The notes below the pieces were generated by a model that saw only the letters and a program-made list of their open reading frames with translations, searched no databases and was not told where the DNA came from. A program made the position numbers and the translations under genes. Shown piece by piece: positions 1-16,164 of a stretch of DNA of 64,000 nucleotides. Position 1 is the first letter of the stretch. The number at the start of each line of letters is the position of its first letter. Source of the DNA: Polyangiaceae bacterium (GTDB taxonomy: Bacteria; Myxococcota_A; Polyangia; Polyangiales; Polyangiaceae); the NCBI GenBank assembly GCA_025937785.1, contig JAICQQ010000001.1, forward strand, positions 1 through 64,000, given 5' to 3'.

Positions 1-204
1 GCGAGAATCAACGTGCGTTGGACGTTCTTCCGAGACCAGCGCGAGGAAACGCGCGACTCGTCCATCCGCGTCTACACCTGCCACGAGCTCTTGAGCATCT
101 TGAAGCGAGGTGGGCTCTCGACCTTCAATTGTTTGGGGCCCAATTGGACGCCGTTTCAAATCGGTTCAACGAAATTGTGGCTCGAAGCTCGCAAGGCTGC
201 TTAG
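1..204 (+). CDS. C-terminal end of a methyltransferase-like protein (partial)
   Basis: The reading frame is open from the first base to a TAG at 202-204, so the gene starts outside the window. The visible 67 residues have the shape of the C-terminal strand-helix-strand of class I SAM-dependent methyltransferases: a basic beta strand (RINVRWTFF), then RVYTCHEL leading into a helix, then GSTKLWLEARKA at the end. The SAM-binding motif would lie upstream and cannot be seen. It converges on the O-methyltransferase gene that follows. The family call is inference from this tail only. Confidence 0.5.
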   Translation, partial: ARINVRWTFFRDQREETRDSSIRVYTCHELLSILKRGGLSTFNCLGPNWTPFQIGSTKLWLEARKAA

Positions 205-225
205 ACCACCGACGTTCGGCACCCT

Positions 226-1329
226 TTAGACCGCGACTGCCTCGATGATCCCCATGCCCGTCGATGTGCTGAGGGTGCGCTGCATGCGGAACCCCGTCGC
301 TTGCAGCAGCCGCTCGAAATCTCGGCGCGAGCGCTCGCGGCCTTCGCCGCAGACGACCATCATGTGCATGTCGATCGTGACCCCGTAGTGATCGCAGTCC
401 GCTTCGACGATGAAATCGACGTTGACGAGACGCGCCCCGGGCTTCATCGCCGAGCGCACGATCGAGAGAATCTTTCTCGAACGTTCGTCGTCCCAGTCGT
501 GGAGGACCGTCTTCAGCACGTAGATGTCGGCGCCGCTCGGTACGGAGTCGAAGAAGCTGCCAGGCACGAGCTCGACGCGATCGCGTACTCCGCGCGCGTC
601 CAACAGGTGCTTCGCTGACGCGAGGACGCCAGGAGCATCGACGAGGACGCCGCGTACCTTCGGGTGATGAAGCAGGATTTCGCTGAGCAGTGTTCCGCGA
701 CCGCCACCCACGTCACACACCTTCTGCGCCTCACCGAAGGGGTAAGTCGAAGCAATACCCGCGGCTTCAGCGATCGTGATGCTCATCATCGCGCAGGCGA
801 ACGTCTCGCGTTCTTCGGGGTGAGCGTCGAACCAGTCCCAAACGCTAGTCCCATGGACGCGCTCGAATGCATTTTTTCCTGTACGGAGCGTCTCTGCGAA
901 GTCGGCCCAGGCGTGTTGGTTCGACTTGGAAGCAAAATAGATGGCGAATGCGCGCGACGAAGCGTCTTCATCGAGCAATGCGCGAGACACGCGGTTGTTT
1001 CCGAACTTCCCGTCCGCGCGCCGGGAAAAGACTCCCGCATAGACCAGAGCCCGCATCGTCCGCGCCATCGCGTCCGGATTGCTCCCCGTGCGCTCGGCGA
1101 TCTCATCCGCACTGAGCGGCTCTTGTTCGAGCAGATCCGCAACCCGGAGCCGTCCCAGTTCGCCGAGCATGTTCGCCTCACAACCCGCGATGACCCGTTC
1201 GAGGATTGCCACTCGAGCTGGAACGACCGCTTCGGCGGCGCGGAGCAGCGACCGGCGGAGGGTGATGGCTGCACGTACGGCCAGGCCCGGAGGCGGCGTG
1301 AGGGGCTTGGGAGTGAGTGCCACGCCCAC
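226..1329 (-). CDS. SAM-dependent O-methyltransferase (family 2 type)
   Basis: The 367-residue protein matches the architecture of family 2 O-methyltransferases (CrtF / acetylserotonin methyltransferase type). An N-terminal winged-helix dimerisation domain (about residues 40-130, with ADLLEQEPLSADEIAERTG) precedes a Rossmann domain with SAM-binding motif VCDVGGGRGTLLSEIL near residue 205. Later come the DAPGV segment and VLHDWDDERS, whose HDW contains the usual catalytic-base histidine. Such enzymes methylate hydroxyls on small aromatic or polyketide-like substrates; the substrate here cannot be read from sequence. The gene is monocistronic and convergent with the partial methyltransferase. 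A few in-frame residues precede the first likely secondary structure, so the exact start is uncertain. Confidence 0.8.
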   Translation of the reverse strand: MGVALTPKPLTPPPGLAVRAAITLRRSLLRAAEAVVPARVAILERVIAGCEANMLGELGRLRVADLLEQEPLSADEIAERTGSNPDAMARTMRALVYAGVFSRRADGKFGNNRVSRALLDEDASSRAFAIYFASKSNQHAWADFAETLRTGKNAFERVHGTSVWDWFDAHPEERETFACAMMSITIAEAAGIASTYPFGEAQKVCDVGGGRGTLLSEILLHHPKVRGVLVDAPGVLASAKHLLDARGVRDRVELVPGSFFDSVPSGADIYVLKTVLHDWDDERSRKILSIVRSAMKPGARLVNVDFIVEADCDHYGVTIDMHMMVVCGEGRERSRRDFERLLQATGFRMQRTLSTSTGMGIIEAVAV

Positions 1330-1439
1330 CCTGTTACACCGAGCGGCGCCTGGTCGTCGAGTCGTCCGTACCCCGAAGTCGAACCTGTGCGAATCGCCGC
1401 GATTTGCTAAGATGTGCTGCGGAGGTACCGGAGGTACGG

Positions 1440-1901
1440 ATGCTCGTCAGCAACCTGAACGAGGGCAAGGCGATCCTGGTCGTTCGCTACGCGAACCCAT
1501 ACGATCCAGCCGATTACGCCGCCTACCACAAGGAGTTCGTTCGTGTCGTCGCCGCCGCGCGGAAACACATCCGCCCCATCGTCCTGCTCATCGATCTCCA
1601 GGACGGTTACCCTCAGCCCAATGCCGTGCAACGCAAGGACATCGGCGAAGCCTGGGCGAAGATCCCCGACGTCGGTGGGGTCATCGCGATCATCACCAGT
1701 TCGGCCCTCATTCGCGGCATCATCACGGCCATCGAGTGGTTCATGAAGAACTCACCGACTCGTCGAGTCACTCGAGCCTTCTCCCGCTCGACTGATGCCG
1801 TGCCCTGGCTCGCGGAGCAGAGCGGAGTCTCCACGTCGGAGCTGAACGCGTCCGTCGAAGCATTGCGAACGCCGTCTCGCGTCGGCCGCGCGCGCCCCTG
1901 A
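1440..1901 (+). CDS. Hypothetical protein, possibly STAS/SpoIIAA-like
   Basis: I chose the ATG at 1440 because the upstream part of the ORF overlaps the divergent methyltransferase start and looks non-coding; a GGAGGTACGG purine-rich stretch lies just upstream. The 153-residue product has alternating strands and helices (ILVVRYANPYDPADY, IVLLIDLQDG, GVIAIITSSALIRGI) that resemble the SpoIIAA/STAS-like fold, with a conserved-looking WFMKNSPTRRV segment near the C-terminus. No catalytic motif is visible. It has no operon partner on this strand. The fold suggestion is inference and the function is unknown. Confidence 0.6.
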   Translation: MLVSNLNEGKAILVVRYANPYDPADYAAYHKEFVRVVAAARKHIRPIVLLIDLQDGYPQPNAVQRKDIGEAWAKIPDVGGVIAIITSSALIRGIITAIEWFMKNSPTRRVTRAFSRSTDAVPWLAEQSGVSTSELNASVEALRTPSRVGRARP

Positions 1902-1976
1902 GCCCTCTGCTCATTGGTTCGCGTGAAGCCCGTGGGTCGAGCGAAGCTCCGCCAGGCGCGGAACGGACATCGGCGT

Positions 1977-4897
<2,921 letters not shown>

Positions 4898-4964
4898 CTA
4901 GCACACGCGGAGCCGTGGGGGACTACTGGCATTTTCCCCGCAAGTGGGTACGTTCCACGCTTCG

Positions 4965-5717
4965 ATGTCGTCCGCGAGTGAAGCGCCCCCCGCCACAGCC
5001 TGGAAGGAAGCCAGCGGCCCGTGGACGGATCTCGGACTCACCCTTCCCATCTTCGTGGGCTATCACCTGGGCGTCGTCCTGCTCCCCGTGCGCAACGCCG
5101 CAGATCTCGTCACCTTCGAGCTCATCACGCTGGCGAACAACAACATGTTCGCCTACAGCGCGCTCACTCTAGCCATCGCCGCGGTCTACGTCGGCGTACT
5201 CTGGGTCGCCGGACGCGGGCGCGCTCTCCGCTGGGAGCGCTTCGTGTGGATCGGCATCGAAGGCATCGTCTATGCCTTCACCATGCGCCTGATCGCCGCC
5301 AACGTCGTCGGCAACCTCGGTCTCACGAGCCTCGTCGGCCCGACTGGCGTCCCTCTCGCGCGCGGCATCGACAGCGGCTTCGCCGGCCTGGTCATGTCCT
5401 TCGGCGCCGGCTTCTACGAAGAGGTCATGTTCCGCGTCGTGCTCTTCGGCCTGGGCGCACGCCTGCTCATCTACCTGTTCCCCATCCCCGTTCCGGCCAA
5501 GCGCTTCGTCGTCAAAGTCACTTGGGCCGTCGTCACCGCCGCCATCTTCAGCGGCTGGCACTACGTCGGCCCGATGGGCGACGACTTCGATCTGCTCTCC
5601 TTCGTCTTCCGCTGGGTCTGCGGCATCGTGTTCTGCTTCATCTACTGGTTCCGAGGCTTCGCCCCCGCCGTCTGGACCCACGCCCTCTACGACGTCTGGG
5701 TGCTCGTGCTCAACTAG
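4965..5717 (+). CDS. CPBP family intramembrane metalloprotease
   Basis: The product is a polytopic membrane protein of about 250 residues with the CPBP/Abi motifs: EE in FYEEVMFRVVLFG, a second motif with His in FSGWHYVGP, and a third in WTHALYDVW. These residues form the glutamate/histidine site of this intramembrane protease family (relatives of Rce1). The ATG at 4965 is preferred over the GTG at 4944 because the early residues look non-conserved. Substrate is unknown. The stop codon lies 1 nt before the inverted-end element at 5719. Confidence 0.8.
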   Translation: MSSASEAPPATAWKEASGPWTDLGLTLPIFVGYHLGVVLLPVRNAADLVTFELITLANNNMFAYSALTLAIAAVYVGVLWVAGRGRALRWERFVWIGIEGIVYAFTMRLIAANVVGNLGLTSLVGPTGVPLARGIDSGFAGLVMSFGAGFYEEVMFRVVLFGLGARLLIYLFPIPVPAKRFVVKVTWAVVTAAIFSGWHYVGPMGDDFDLLSFVFRWVCGIVFCFIYWFRGFAPAVWTHALYDVWVLVLN

Positions 5718-5890
5718 CCTGTCCCTGAATGGGCCGGCCCATGAACGTGACGTGCCCCTGCCCGTGCCGAGAAATCGAGGAAAGGGCTGTCCGCCTCGCG
5801 GTAGCCTTCGATGATCGCGCTCGCGATGCCGAGAAACTCCAGTGCGACTCGATACACTTCCAATCCCTCATATCGAGCATCATGCTCCGG
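5714..5890 (-). pseudogene. Relic of a four-helix-bundle (23S-IVS type) protein gene
   Basis: On the minus strand a frame is open for about 58 codons without an ATG start and ends at TAG (5714-5716). Its beginning, ARYEGLEVYRVALEFLGIA, closely resembles the N-terminal helix of the four-helix-bundle proteins encoded in 23S rRNA intervening sequences and in many myxobacterial intergenic spaces. After this helix the similarity stops and the rest is low-complexity. In-frame stops lie just upstream. I read it as a decayed, truncated copy carried inside the inverted-end element. Confidence 0.5.
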
Positions 5891-5982
5891 TCATCGTCAT
5901 CTTGGTATCGGTTGCACTGCTTCGGGCACGGGCACGTTTACGTTCACGTTTACGGGGTCGTTCAGCCGAATTCAGGGGCAGG
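5719..5982. mobile_element. Small MITE-like element with terminal inverted repeats
   Basis: The intergenic space between the CPBP gene and tlyA is delimited by a 13-bp imperfect inverted repeat: CCTGTCCCTGAAT at 5719-5731 and its complement ATTCAGGGGCAGG at 5970-5982 (12 of 13 match). Just inside, a second pair of related arms, rich in CACG/CGTG hexamers, lies at about 5743-5768 and 5924-5952 in inverted orientation. The interior carries a relic ORF of a four-helix-bundle protein. The element fills the space almost exactly, starting 1 nt after one stop codon and ending 2 nt before the other. No transposase is encoded, so it would be non-autonomous. No target-site duplication is obvious. Confidence 0.5.
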
Positions 5983-5984
5983 GC

Positions 5985-6737
5985 CTAGCCACCCCGGCGT
6001 GCCAACACGAAGTGCTCGAGGTTGCCCTTCGGGCCTTTGATGGGCGAGGGGCATTCGCCGACGATCTCGAAGCCATGGTTTCGAACCGCTGCGAGGGTCT
6101 GGGCAATCGCCGTCTCGCGCAGCGCCTCGTCCTTGATGACCCCGCGGTGCTTGCTCGCCTGCTCGCGCCCCACCTCGAACTGCGGCTTCACCAACGCCAA
6201 CAAATGCCCGCCCGGCTTCAAGATCTTCCCGATCGCCTCCAGCAGCTTCTCCAAGCTAATGAACGACGCGTCCACCACCACCAGATCGACCAGCTTCCCC
6301 AGGCTATCCGCCTCGAGGTGGCGCGCGTTCGTGCGCTCCATCACCACCACCCGCGCATCCCCGCGCAACGACTGCGCCAGCTGCCCATGGCCGACATCGA
6401 TAGCGAAGACCTGCACAGCTCCCCGCTGCAGCAGGCAATCGGTAAAGCCGCCAGTCGAAGCACCAACGTCCGCCGCGACCACGCCAGCGACATCGAAGCC
6501 CAGTGCCGTCAAGGCACCGTCGAGCTTCGTCCCCCCTCGCGAAACGAACTGCTCCGTCTGGCGCACCGTCAGCACGGCATCGCTCGAAAGCAGGGAACCG
6601 GCTTTGTCGACGCGCTGCTCGCCCACGTACACTCGCCCCGCCAAGATCAGCGCCTGCGCCTTCGCGCGCGAGTCTGCGAGCCCCTGTGCGAGCAAGAGTC
6701 GGTCAGCGCGATCGCGTTTGGGTGAAGCCGGAGACAT
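5985..6737 (-). CDS. tlyA: TlyA family rRNA methyltransferase
   Basis: The 250-residue protein has an N-terminal S4 RNA-binding domain (RADRLLLAQGLADSRAKAQ, then AGRVYVGEQRV) and an FtsJ-like methyltransferase domain with the SAM motif ADVGASTGGFTDCLLQ. Conserved Asp and Lys positions occur in VVVDASFISL and LALVKPQFEVGR. TlyA enzymes 2'-O-methylate 16S/23S rRNA and are often mis-annotated as haemolysins. Length and motif order are normal. The gene stands alone; its 3' end abuts the inverted-end element. Confidence 0.9.
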   Translation of the reverse strand: MSPASPKRDRADRLLLAQGLADSRAKAQALILAGRVYVGEQRVDKAGSLLSSDAVLTVRQTEQFVSRGGTKLDGALTALGFDVAGVVAADVGASTGGFTDCLLQRGAVQVFAIDVGHGQLAQSLRGDARVVVMERTNARHLEADSLGKLVDLVVVDASFISLEKLLEAIGKILKPGGHLLALVKPQFEVGREQASKHRGVIKDEALRETAIAQTLAAVRNHGFEIVGECPSPIKGPKGNLEHFVLARRGG

Positions 6738-7030
6738 GAGGGGGGGGTCGCTTCCGGCAATTGCCAGAGTTTAGGACCGCTGGGTAGTAACCGCGACGCC
6801 GTGAGTCAGCCAGCATCGCTCAACGCGGCATGAGCGTGGGGACCACCTGACGCTTGATCCGCCGGTATCTCTTTCTACAGGAGGGTATTACACCACGCGG
6901 TCCGGGGCAACCGCGCTCGGTACACGGGGCGACCGAGCCATACTTCGTCCGACGCTCGCTCGAGTCGCCAAGCACGGCGAGGGTCCGACCACATGGCGGC
7001 TCAGCCAGCCTGTGCTTCGCCGGAGTCTTG

Positions 7031-7447
7031 CTACAAAGCGAAGACTCCGATCCTTGAAAACGGTGCCGCGAGACGCCTGATGTCCTTGGGATCGCCGGTC
7101 GCGATCACAGCGGTATCGAACTGCAACGCAATCGCGACTACGAAAGCATCGATCGCGTGAGCGGAAGCGAGTTTGTGACGAGCCAACAGATGCCCGGCTT
7201 GCTGCGCGGCAGTGCGGCTCAACTCCACGACTCGGACCCCAGGGTTGTTCAGCAAATGGTTGACCGCCGAGTCGTAGCGCACGCCGCGACAAACTTCGGC
7301 GAGGACGGGTGCAGGAACGCGAACGAGCGCCCGCTTTTGATAGGCAAGTTGCAGAATCGCAGCAGCTCTGTGGGCCTGCGTACCGCGAGCCTTCGGGTCG
7401 GCGAGAGCGCTGACACCCTCGGAATCGAGAACTAGCGCTTCGGCCAT
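7031..7447 (-). CDS. PIN-domain toxin (VapC-like ribonuclease)
   Basis: This 138-residue PIN-domain protein keeps the acidic residues expected for metal binding: Asp in ALVLDSEGVSAL, Glu in APVLAEVCRG, Asp in HAIDAFVVAIA and Asp in VIATGDPKDI. PIN toxins of type II toxin-antitoxin modules cut tRNA or rRNA. It lies downstream of, and overlaps by 16 nt, a small gene for a ribbon-helix-helix-like protein, the usual antitoxin-first order. The target RNA is unknown. Confidence 0.8.
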   Translation of the reverse strand: MAEALVLDSEGVSALADPKARGTQAHRAAAILQLAYQKRALVRVPAPVLAEVCRGVRYDSAVNHLLNNPGVRVVELSRTAAQQAGHLLARHKLASAHAIDAFVVAIALQFDTAVIATGDPKDIRRLAAPFSRIGVFAL

Positions 7448-7659
7448 GCTCTGCGGGCCCGAGCCATGTCCGCCTTGGAAGGTTGACCAAGCTGGTCTTG
7501 GAGGTCGGTGAGAAGCACCTGAACACCTTCACGCTCGAGCTCGTGGGCAACAGCGCGCGCGACGAAGCCCGATAGACCGCGAGCACCAACGCGCTTTCGA
7601 ACAGCCTCGGCGAGTTCTCCCGGAATGCTGACGGACAACTTAGCGGCAGGCTGAGCCAT
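7432..7659 (-). CDS. RHH-type antitoxin of the PIN toxin
   Basis: The 75-residue product starts with a beta strand and two helices (KLSVSIPGELAEAVRKRV, then SGFVARAVAHELER) in the pattern of MetJ/Arc ribbon-helix-helix DNA-binding proteins. A C-terminal tail (QPSKADMARARRAW) would wrap and neutralise the toxin. Such antitoxins normally autoregulate their own promoter together with the toxin; the upstream 7660-7700 region would hold the operator but no clear palindrome was found. The assignment rests on size, order and overlap with the PIN gene. Confidence 0.75.
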   Translation of the reverse strand: MAQPAAKLSVSIPGELAEAVRKRVGARGLSGFVARAVAHELEREGVQVLLTDLQDQLGQPSKADMARARRAWPKR

Positions 7660-7874
7660 GGCAGATTCCTACCAGAGTAGGAAGCCCCAAGCAAGCTGAG
7701 TGCATTCGTAACCTACGACGCGCGACTGACCCTGACACGCCGCTTCGCCAGTCCGGTGGCTACTCTTTGGTTGTCGTCGTTTCGGCCCCGGAGGATCCGG
7801 CCGCACGACGGAGCGAGGGCTTGCTGCCTTTGCCAGGGGAGGCCACCCCGACTGCACGTGCTAGCCTCCGGTTA

Positions 7875-9107
7875 ATGTCGATCGCCATCGTCTCCCTAGG
7901 TACCGAAGTCGTGCGCGGCGAGCTCGTGAACACGAACTCGCAGTGGTTGGCTGAGGCGGTGTCGGACGACGGGTTCGAAGTTTCCGAACTCGTTTCGGTG
8001 GCCGACGATCACGCGCAGATCATCGAGTGTTTGACGCGGCTGGCGGGGCGCAACGACGCAATCGTATGCACGGGCGGGCTGGGACCGACTACGGATGACC
8101 TGACGACGGAGGCGGTGGCCGCGATGCTGGGCGAACCGCTGGTGCTCGACGAAGCTTCGCTGGAGCACATCCGGCAGCGGTTTCGGCGGGCAGGTAGGAC
8201 GATGGGGCCGAGCAACGAGAAGCAGGCGCGTTTTCCGAGGGGAGCGCGGATCTTGAGCAACCCGGAGGGGACCGCGCCGGGGTTTGCGGTGACGATCGGG
8301 CAGGCTGAGGCGTTCTTCATGCCGGGCGTGCCGCTGGAGATGCGCGCGATGTTCGAAGCGCACGTGCGGGCGGCGCTGCCGCGACGCGGCGGCGAGAGCG
8401 TGGTGCATCAGATCCGGTTGAACACGTTCGGTCAGACTGAATCCGCCGTGAACGACGCGCTGGCGGGGATCGAGGCGGAGCATGGCGTCGTGCTCGGGTA
8501 CCGCGCGCACTTTCCGGAGATCCAGGTGAAGGTGTTGGCGCGAGGCCCCGACAAGGCGGCGGCAGCAGCGCGCGCGGCGCGGGTGGCGGACGTCGTGCAG
8601 CAGCGCCTCGGTCCCATCGTGTTTTCACGCGGCACCACGTCGCTCGCGGGGGCTGTCGGCGAGCTGCTCGAGCAGCGCGGACTGACGTTGGGCGTGGCCG
8701 AATCGTGCACGGGTGGCTGGGTGGCCCAGCTGCTCACCGAAAACGCGGGTGCGAGCGCGTACTTCGCGGGTGGGGTGGTGTCGTACGCGAATCAGGTGAA
8801 GCACGACGTGCTCGGGGTGCCCGAAGAACTGCTGGCGGCGCACGGGGCGGTGAGTCAGCCGGTAGCGGAGGCAATGGCCCGCGGGGCGCATCGTGTGTTG
8901 CGAGCGGGCGTCGCACTCGCCATCACGGGGATCGCAGGACCGAGCGGCGGCAGCGAGGAAAAGCCGGTCGGAACGGTGCACATTGCGGTGTTCGACGGCA
9001 CGACGCTGCTGCACGAGAAGTGTTTGTTTCCGTGGGACCGGAAGCGGGTTCAGCTGGTGTCGGCGTTCAGGGGGCTCAGTCTGGTGCGCCAGCTGATTTC
9101 CGGCTAA
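7875..9107 (+). CDS. cinA: CinA family protein (NMN amidohydrolase / ADP-ribose pyrophosphatase type)
   Basis: The ATG at 7875 gives a 410-residue protein beginning MSIAIVSLGTEVVRGELVNTNS, the typical start of the MoCF-like domain (COG1058) with CTGGLGPTTDDLT. A C-terminal CinA domain follows (VAESCTGGWVAQLLT, then ALAITGIAGPSGGSEEKPVGTVHIA), which carries pyridine-nucleotide deamidase activity in characterised members. It is therefore a full two-domain CinA acting in NAD-cycle salvage or repair. It is followed 10 nt later by thpR in the same direction, so the two are probably co-transcribed. Confidence 0.93.
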   Translation: MSIAIVSLGTEVVRGELVNTNSQWLAEAVSDDGFEVSELVSVADDHAQIIECLTRLAGRNDAIVCTGGLGPTTDDLTTEAVAAMLGEPLVLDEASLEHIRQRFRRAGRTMGPSNEKQARFPRGARILSNPEGTAPGFAVTIGQAEAFFMPGVPLEMRAMFEAHVRAALPRRGGESVVHQIRLNTFGQTESAVNDALAGIEAEHGVVLGYRAHFPEIQVKVLARGPDKAAAAARAARVADVVQQRLGPIVFSRGTTSLAGAVGELLEQRGLTLGVAESCTGGWVAQLLTENAGASAYFAGGVVSYANQVKHDVLGVPEELLAAHGAVSQPVAEAMARGAHRVLRAGVALAITGIAGPSGGSEEKPVGTVHIAVFDGTTLLHEKCLFPWDRKRVQLVSAFRGLSLVRQLISG

Positions 9108-9117
9108 GTCGGACGCT

Positions 9118-9687
9118 GTGCATCGCTGCTTCATTGCCCTCGAGCTCGACGATTCGGTCAAGGCTGCGCTCAAGGGTTCGGTCGAGCCGTTCAAGCGCGC
9201 GAGCCGGGCGGAGAAGCCGCGCCTCGTGGATACGACCGGATACCACGTCACGCTGAAGTTTCTGGGTGCGGTGACAGCGGAGCGCCTCGCGGAGCTTCGC
9301 AGGCAACTGCCGCCAGCGCTCGCGGGGAAGTCGGCCGTCGACACGGGCTGGGCGGGCTTCGGGGGATTTCCGCGGCGCGGGAGCGCGAACGTGCTGGTGG
9401 CGGTGCTGCGCGACGACCTGGGGCAGCTGACGGAGCTGTACGAGGCCGTTGAGGCGGTGTGCGAGGGTTTGGGGTTTGCGCGCGAGAGCCGGCCTTTCAA
9501 GCCACACGCCACGCTGGCCCGCTTCCGAACCAGCGTGGATCTGCGGCCGTACCTGACCGGCATGCCTCCGGCCGGGGCGGTGCCGCTCAGGGCGGTGGCG
9601 CTTTACGAGTCGGTGCTGGCCCCGGGCGGCGCGCAGTACAGCGTGCTCGAGCGTTATCCGCTCGCCGCAGCGGTCACCGACGGGTAG
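9118..9687 (+). CDS. thpR: RNA 2',3'-cyclic phosphodiesterase (ThpR/LigT)
   Basis: The 189-residue protein is a 2H phosphoesterase. The two HxTx catalytic motifs are visible as GYHVTLKFLG (about residue 43) and KPHATLARF (about residue 127). The family hydrolyses 2',3'-cyclic phosphates on RNA to 2'-phosphates. The start is a GTG at 9118, 10 nt after the cinA stop codon, which suggests co-transcription with cinA. Its 3' end converges on clpB with only a 10-nt gap. Confidence 0.9.
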   Translation: MHRCFIALELDDSVKAALKGSVEPFKRASRAEKPRLVDTTGYHVTLKFLGAVTAERLAELRRQLPPALAGKSAVDTGWAGFGGFPRRGSANVLVAVLRDDLGQLTELYEAVEAVCEGLGFARESRPFKPHATLARFRTSVDLRPYLTGMPPAGAVPLRAVALYESVLAPGGAQYSVLERYPLAAAVTDG

Positions 9688-9697
9688 CCGTGACCCG

Positions 9698-12352
<2,655 letters not shown>

Positions 12353-12589
12353 GAGAAAGTCTCCACGCAAGTAGTGCTCGAGGAATCGCAGACACCGGCG
12401 CTCCCGTCGCCCGCAGGTTCTGGGCGTTCCCGCGCGATGGCCGGCGCGGAAACCAACCTAAGTCGTCGCACCGATGGATCAAGCCCCCGAAATTGATGAG
12501 GCGTGAACGGGCACTCTCCCCCACGCGGACAGGCGCGAGGGCCCGCTCGCACTGGACAAACGCCTACGTTTGACGCGCGGGTTCGGGGC

Positions 12590-13252
12590 TTACGGGGCCC
12601 CGCCGGCGCCGCTCGGACCCGGGTCGCAGTCCGGCGGATCGTCGAAGTCCGGATTCGGAAGCTCGCGGCTGTCGATGCAGCCCAGGTTCAGCTGCACCGC
12701 GCCGAGCAGCGCTTCATCCAGCAAGAACCCACACTTGCCGGAGGGTAAGCAGCACCCCGGGAAACCCGGCAAGGATAGGGTTTCGCTCGGCCTCAATGGC
12801 GGACTGTCCGGACAGTTCTCGTCGAGCTCGCCGGGGCTGTTCAGCGGTTGGCACTCGCGATCGAGGTTGATGTCGTACATCTCGAGGAAGTCCGTCCGCA
12901 CGCCGCAGGGATCGACCTCGGGGTCGTCCGGGCAGCAGGCATCCGTCTGGAGGCCGAGGATCTCCAGTTCGAGACCTTCGCAGAGCATGCCGTCGCACAT
13001 CGCGCTCTGGGGCTCGGAGCTGGTGCCGCCGCCCGCGGTAGTAGTGCCGCCCGCGCCGCTCGTTCCCCCGTCGCTATTCGCGCCACCGGTGCTGGTGTTT
13101 GCGGTTCCGCCGTCTCCTATAGGCGCGGTTCCCCCGCTGCCGTCGGTGTTCGAGCCGTTACTGTTGGACTCGGACTCACCGCACGCCGCCAGAGCCAATG
13201 CCAAAAGGCCGCCAGCGGCCAGGGGTCGAAGCCAGCTGTTCGCTCGAAGCAT
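12590..13252 (-). CDS. Cys-rich lipoprotein with Gly/Ser/Thr linker
   Basis: A signal sequence with lipobox LALAAC marks an outer-envelope lipoprotein of about 220 residues. The mature part starts with a low-complexity Ser/Asn/Gly/Thr linker of about 70 residues, then a compact domain with many cysteines (MCDGMLCEG, DACCPDD, FPGCCLPSGKCGF) likely to be disulphide-bonded outside the cytoplasm. I do not recognise the domain. The ATG at 13252 is preferred over 13270 because it sits directly before the basic n-region. It lies between clpB and gyrB on the same strand but the spacing suggests an independent gene. Confidence 0.7.
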   Translation of the reverse strand: MLRANSWLRPLAAGGLLALALAACGESESNSNGSNTDGSGGTAPIGDGGTANTSTGGANSDGGTSGAGGTTTAGGGTSSEPQSAMCDGMLCEGLELEILGLQTDACCPDDPEVDPCGVRTDFLEMYDINLDRECQPLNSPGELDENCPDSPPLRPSETLSLPGFPGCCLPSGKCGFLLDEALLGAVQLNLGCIDSRELPNPDFDDPPDCDPGPSGAGGAP

Positions 13253-13308
13253 GCACGAAGCTTGACCCAACTCTGCCGCGCTGAAAAGACCGCGCGGCGG
13301 GGCGGGCG

Positions 13309-15932
<2,624 letters not shown>

Positions 15933-15975
15933 AGCGGCCCTCTGGCGGCAAAACGAGGAGGAAAACCGGCTTTGA

Positions 15976-16004
15976 TTTATAACCACTCGCACGCTTCCAA
16001 GCAA
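15976..16004 (-). promoter_or_regulatory. Putative sigma70-type promoter of gyrB
   Basis: On the minus strand a TTGCTT hexamer (15999-16004) and a TATAAA hexamer (15976-15981) are separated by exactly 17 bp, in the one AT-rich stretch of the recF-gyrB spacer. This would start transcription near 15968 and give a leader of about 200 nt that contains the 14-bp repeats. The -10 box is 5/6 and the -35 box 3/6 of consensus. This is prediction from sequence only. Confidence 0.45.
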
Positions 16005-16164
16005 GTCGTTTGCTGCATTAAAACAGCTAGAATGTTGATTTTTTGGCACTTGGGCCGAACCGCGATTCGTGCGGGGCAGCGGCGCCGAAAAACGGCCCTG
16101 CAGGCGGCTCGGGTGACACCCCGAAACCTGCGCCTCGACCCCTGCCCCGGTGCTGCGCGAACAG

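Noticed and set aside
12371-12589. Search for a heat-shock promoter or CIRCE element upstream of clpB
   Set aside because: No CTTGAAA/CCCCAT pair or CIRCE inverted repeat could be read.
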